Shown here: positions 13,696 to 14,109 of the stretch, piece after piece | How positions within the stretch are numbered: position 1 is the first letter of the stretch | Layout of the letters: each line of letters begins with the position of its first letter | NCBI GenBank assembly: GCA_050292445.1 | Contig: JBNKLQ010000156.1 | Location: 1-14,109, forward strand | DNA length: 14,109 bases | Direction of reading: 5' to 3' | From: Leptofilum sp050292445 | GTDB taxonomy: Bacteria > Chloroflexota > Anaerolineae > Promineifilales > Promineifilaceae | Notes under the pieces: generated by a model | The model's database searches: none | The model's input: the letters and a program-made list of their open reading frames with translations, nothing else | Told to the model about the DNA's origin: nothing | Made by a program: the position numbers and the translations under genes

Positions 13696-14109
13696 ATGAC
13701 AATCGCCTTAGAAATTAAAAATTTACACGCGAGTGTTGCTGATCAACAAATCCTGAAAGGGATTGATCTACTAATTAAACCTGGCGAAACCCATGCGTTG
13801 ATGGGACCAAACGGTTCCGGCAAAAGCACGCTCTCGAATGTGCTGGCAGGTAACGAGTCCTACGAAAAAACCGCCGGACAGATTTTGTTTGATGGCAAGG
13901 ATATCGATGAACTGGCCGCTCATGAACGGGCCCGTGCCGGTATGTTCCTGGCCTTCCAGTATCCGGTGGAAATTCCCGGCGTGCCGACCATGAATTTCCT
14001 GAAGGCGGCGATGAATTCCCAGCGCAAGGCGCGGGGCGAAGAGGAATATTCAACGCCTGAATTCATCAAGACCGTGCGCGAACAGGCCGGCAAGCTCGGC
14101 ATCAACATG
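13696..14109 (+). CDS. sufC: SufC, Fe-S cluster assembly ATPase (partial; cut by window edge)
   Basis: The first 138 codons are present of a family usually about 250 residues long. SufC is the ABC-type ATPase of the cytosolic SufBCD scaffold complex and drives Fe-S cluster assembly. Walker A is GPNGSGKST at 37-45, and the Q-loop lies in FLAFQYPVEIPGV at 84-96 (Gln88), a stretch almost specific to SufC. The early LEIKNLHASV and GETHALMGPN also match. The start ATG 13696 is the only candidate. AGGAG at 13678-13682 is 13 bases upstream, which is long. sufB and sufD probably follow outside the window. The gene is expressed from the promoter at 13602-13630 and probably repressed by the divergent SufR-like protein. 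Confidence 0.95.
   Translation, partial: MTIALEIKNLHASVADQQILKGIDLLIKPGETHALMGPNGSGKSTLSNVLAGNESYEKTAGQILFDGKDIDELAAHERARAGMFLAFQYPVEIPGVPTMNFLKAAMNSQRKARGEEEYSTPEFIKTVREQAGKLGINM

Noticed and set aside
1..14109. CRISPR array, tRNA, rRNA or insertion sequence
   Set aside because: No regularly spaced direct repeats, cloverleaf, rRNA stretch or transposase motif was seen on either strand.

Overview
The window looks like a chromosomal piece of a bacterium, most plausibly a Chloroflexota (Anaerolineae-like) genome. That guess rests on indirect signs: a large secreted bacillopeptidase-F-like protease, many family-2 glycosyltransferases and sulfotransferases, a SufR-type regulator divergent from sufC, and a very dense iterated palindrome ACGGCCGT (25 exact copies). 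No rRNA or other taxonomic marker is present, so the assignment is tentative. There are no tRNAs, insertion sequences or CRISPR arrays.

Layout. (1) Positions 1-3150, minus strand: the N-terminal 1050 codons of an S8 serine protease, with signal peptide, prodomain, Asp/His/Ser triad, two carboxypeptidase-regulatory-like modules and two GATase/ThuA-like modules. It runs off the left edge. (2) 3151-3429: a divergent intergenic region. (3) 3430-12241, plus strand: one tightly packed probable operon in the order double-GT2 glycosyltransferase, sulfotransferase, truncated sulfotransferase remnant, second sulfotransferase, GT2, ABC-2 permease (Wzm-like), ABC ATPase with C-terminal Wzt-type domain, GT2. 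Most junctions overlap by 1-4 bases. (4) 12242-12319: a convergent junction holding a 60-bp inverted repeat; the minus-strand terminator lies just inside the end of the last GT2 gene. (5) 12320-12625, minus: a DUF59/MIP18 (SufT-like) iron-sulfur assembly protein. (6) 12626-12814: an intergenic region with two adjacent inverted repeats of identical geometry. (7) 12815-13477, minus: a SufR-like regulator. (8) 13478-13695: two divergent near-consensus promoters forming one large imperfect dyad. (9) From 13696, plus: sufC, cut by the right edge.

How the genes work together. The plus-strand block reads as a cell-surface glycan module. Cytoplasmic GT2 enzymes build a glycan, PAPS-dependent sulfotransferases could sulfate it or its carrier, and the Wzm/Wzt-like ABC transporter would export it. 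The right-hand block is an iron-sulfur assembly locus (SufC ATPase, SufT-like DUF59 protein) under probable control of SufR, itself likely an Fe-S sensor.

The points most worth following up are the iterated palindrome, the mirrored sufR/sufC promoters, the twin 53-bp inverted repeats, the internally duplicated glycosyltransferase with one altered putative catalytic residue, and the sulfotransferase/ABC-export combination. None of these alone proves a new system.
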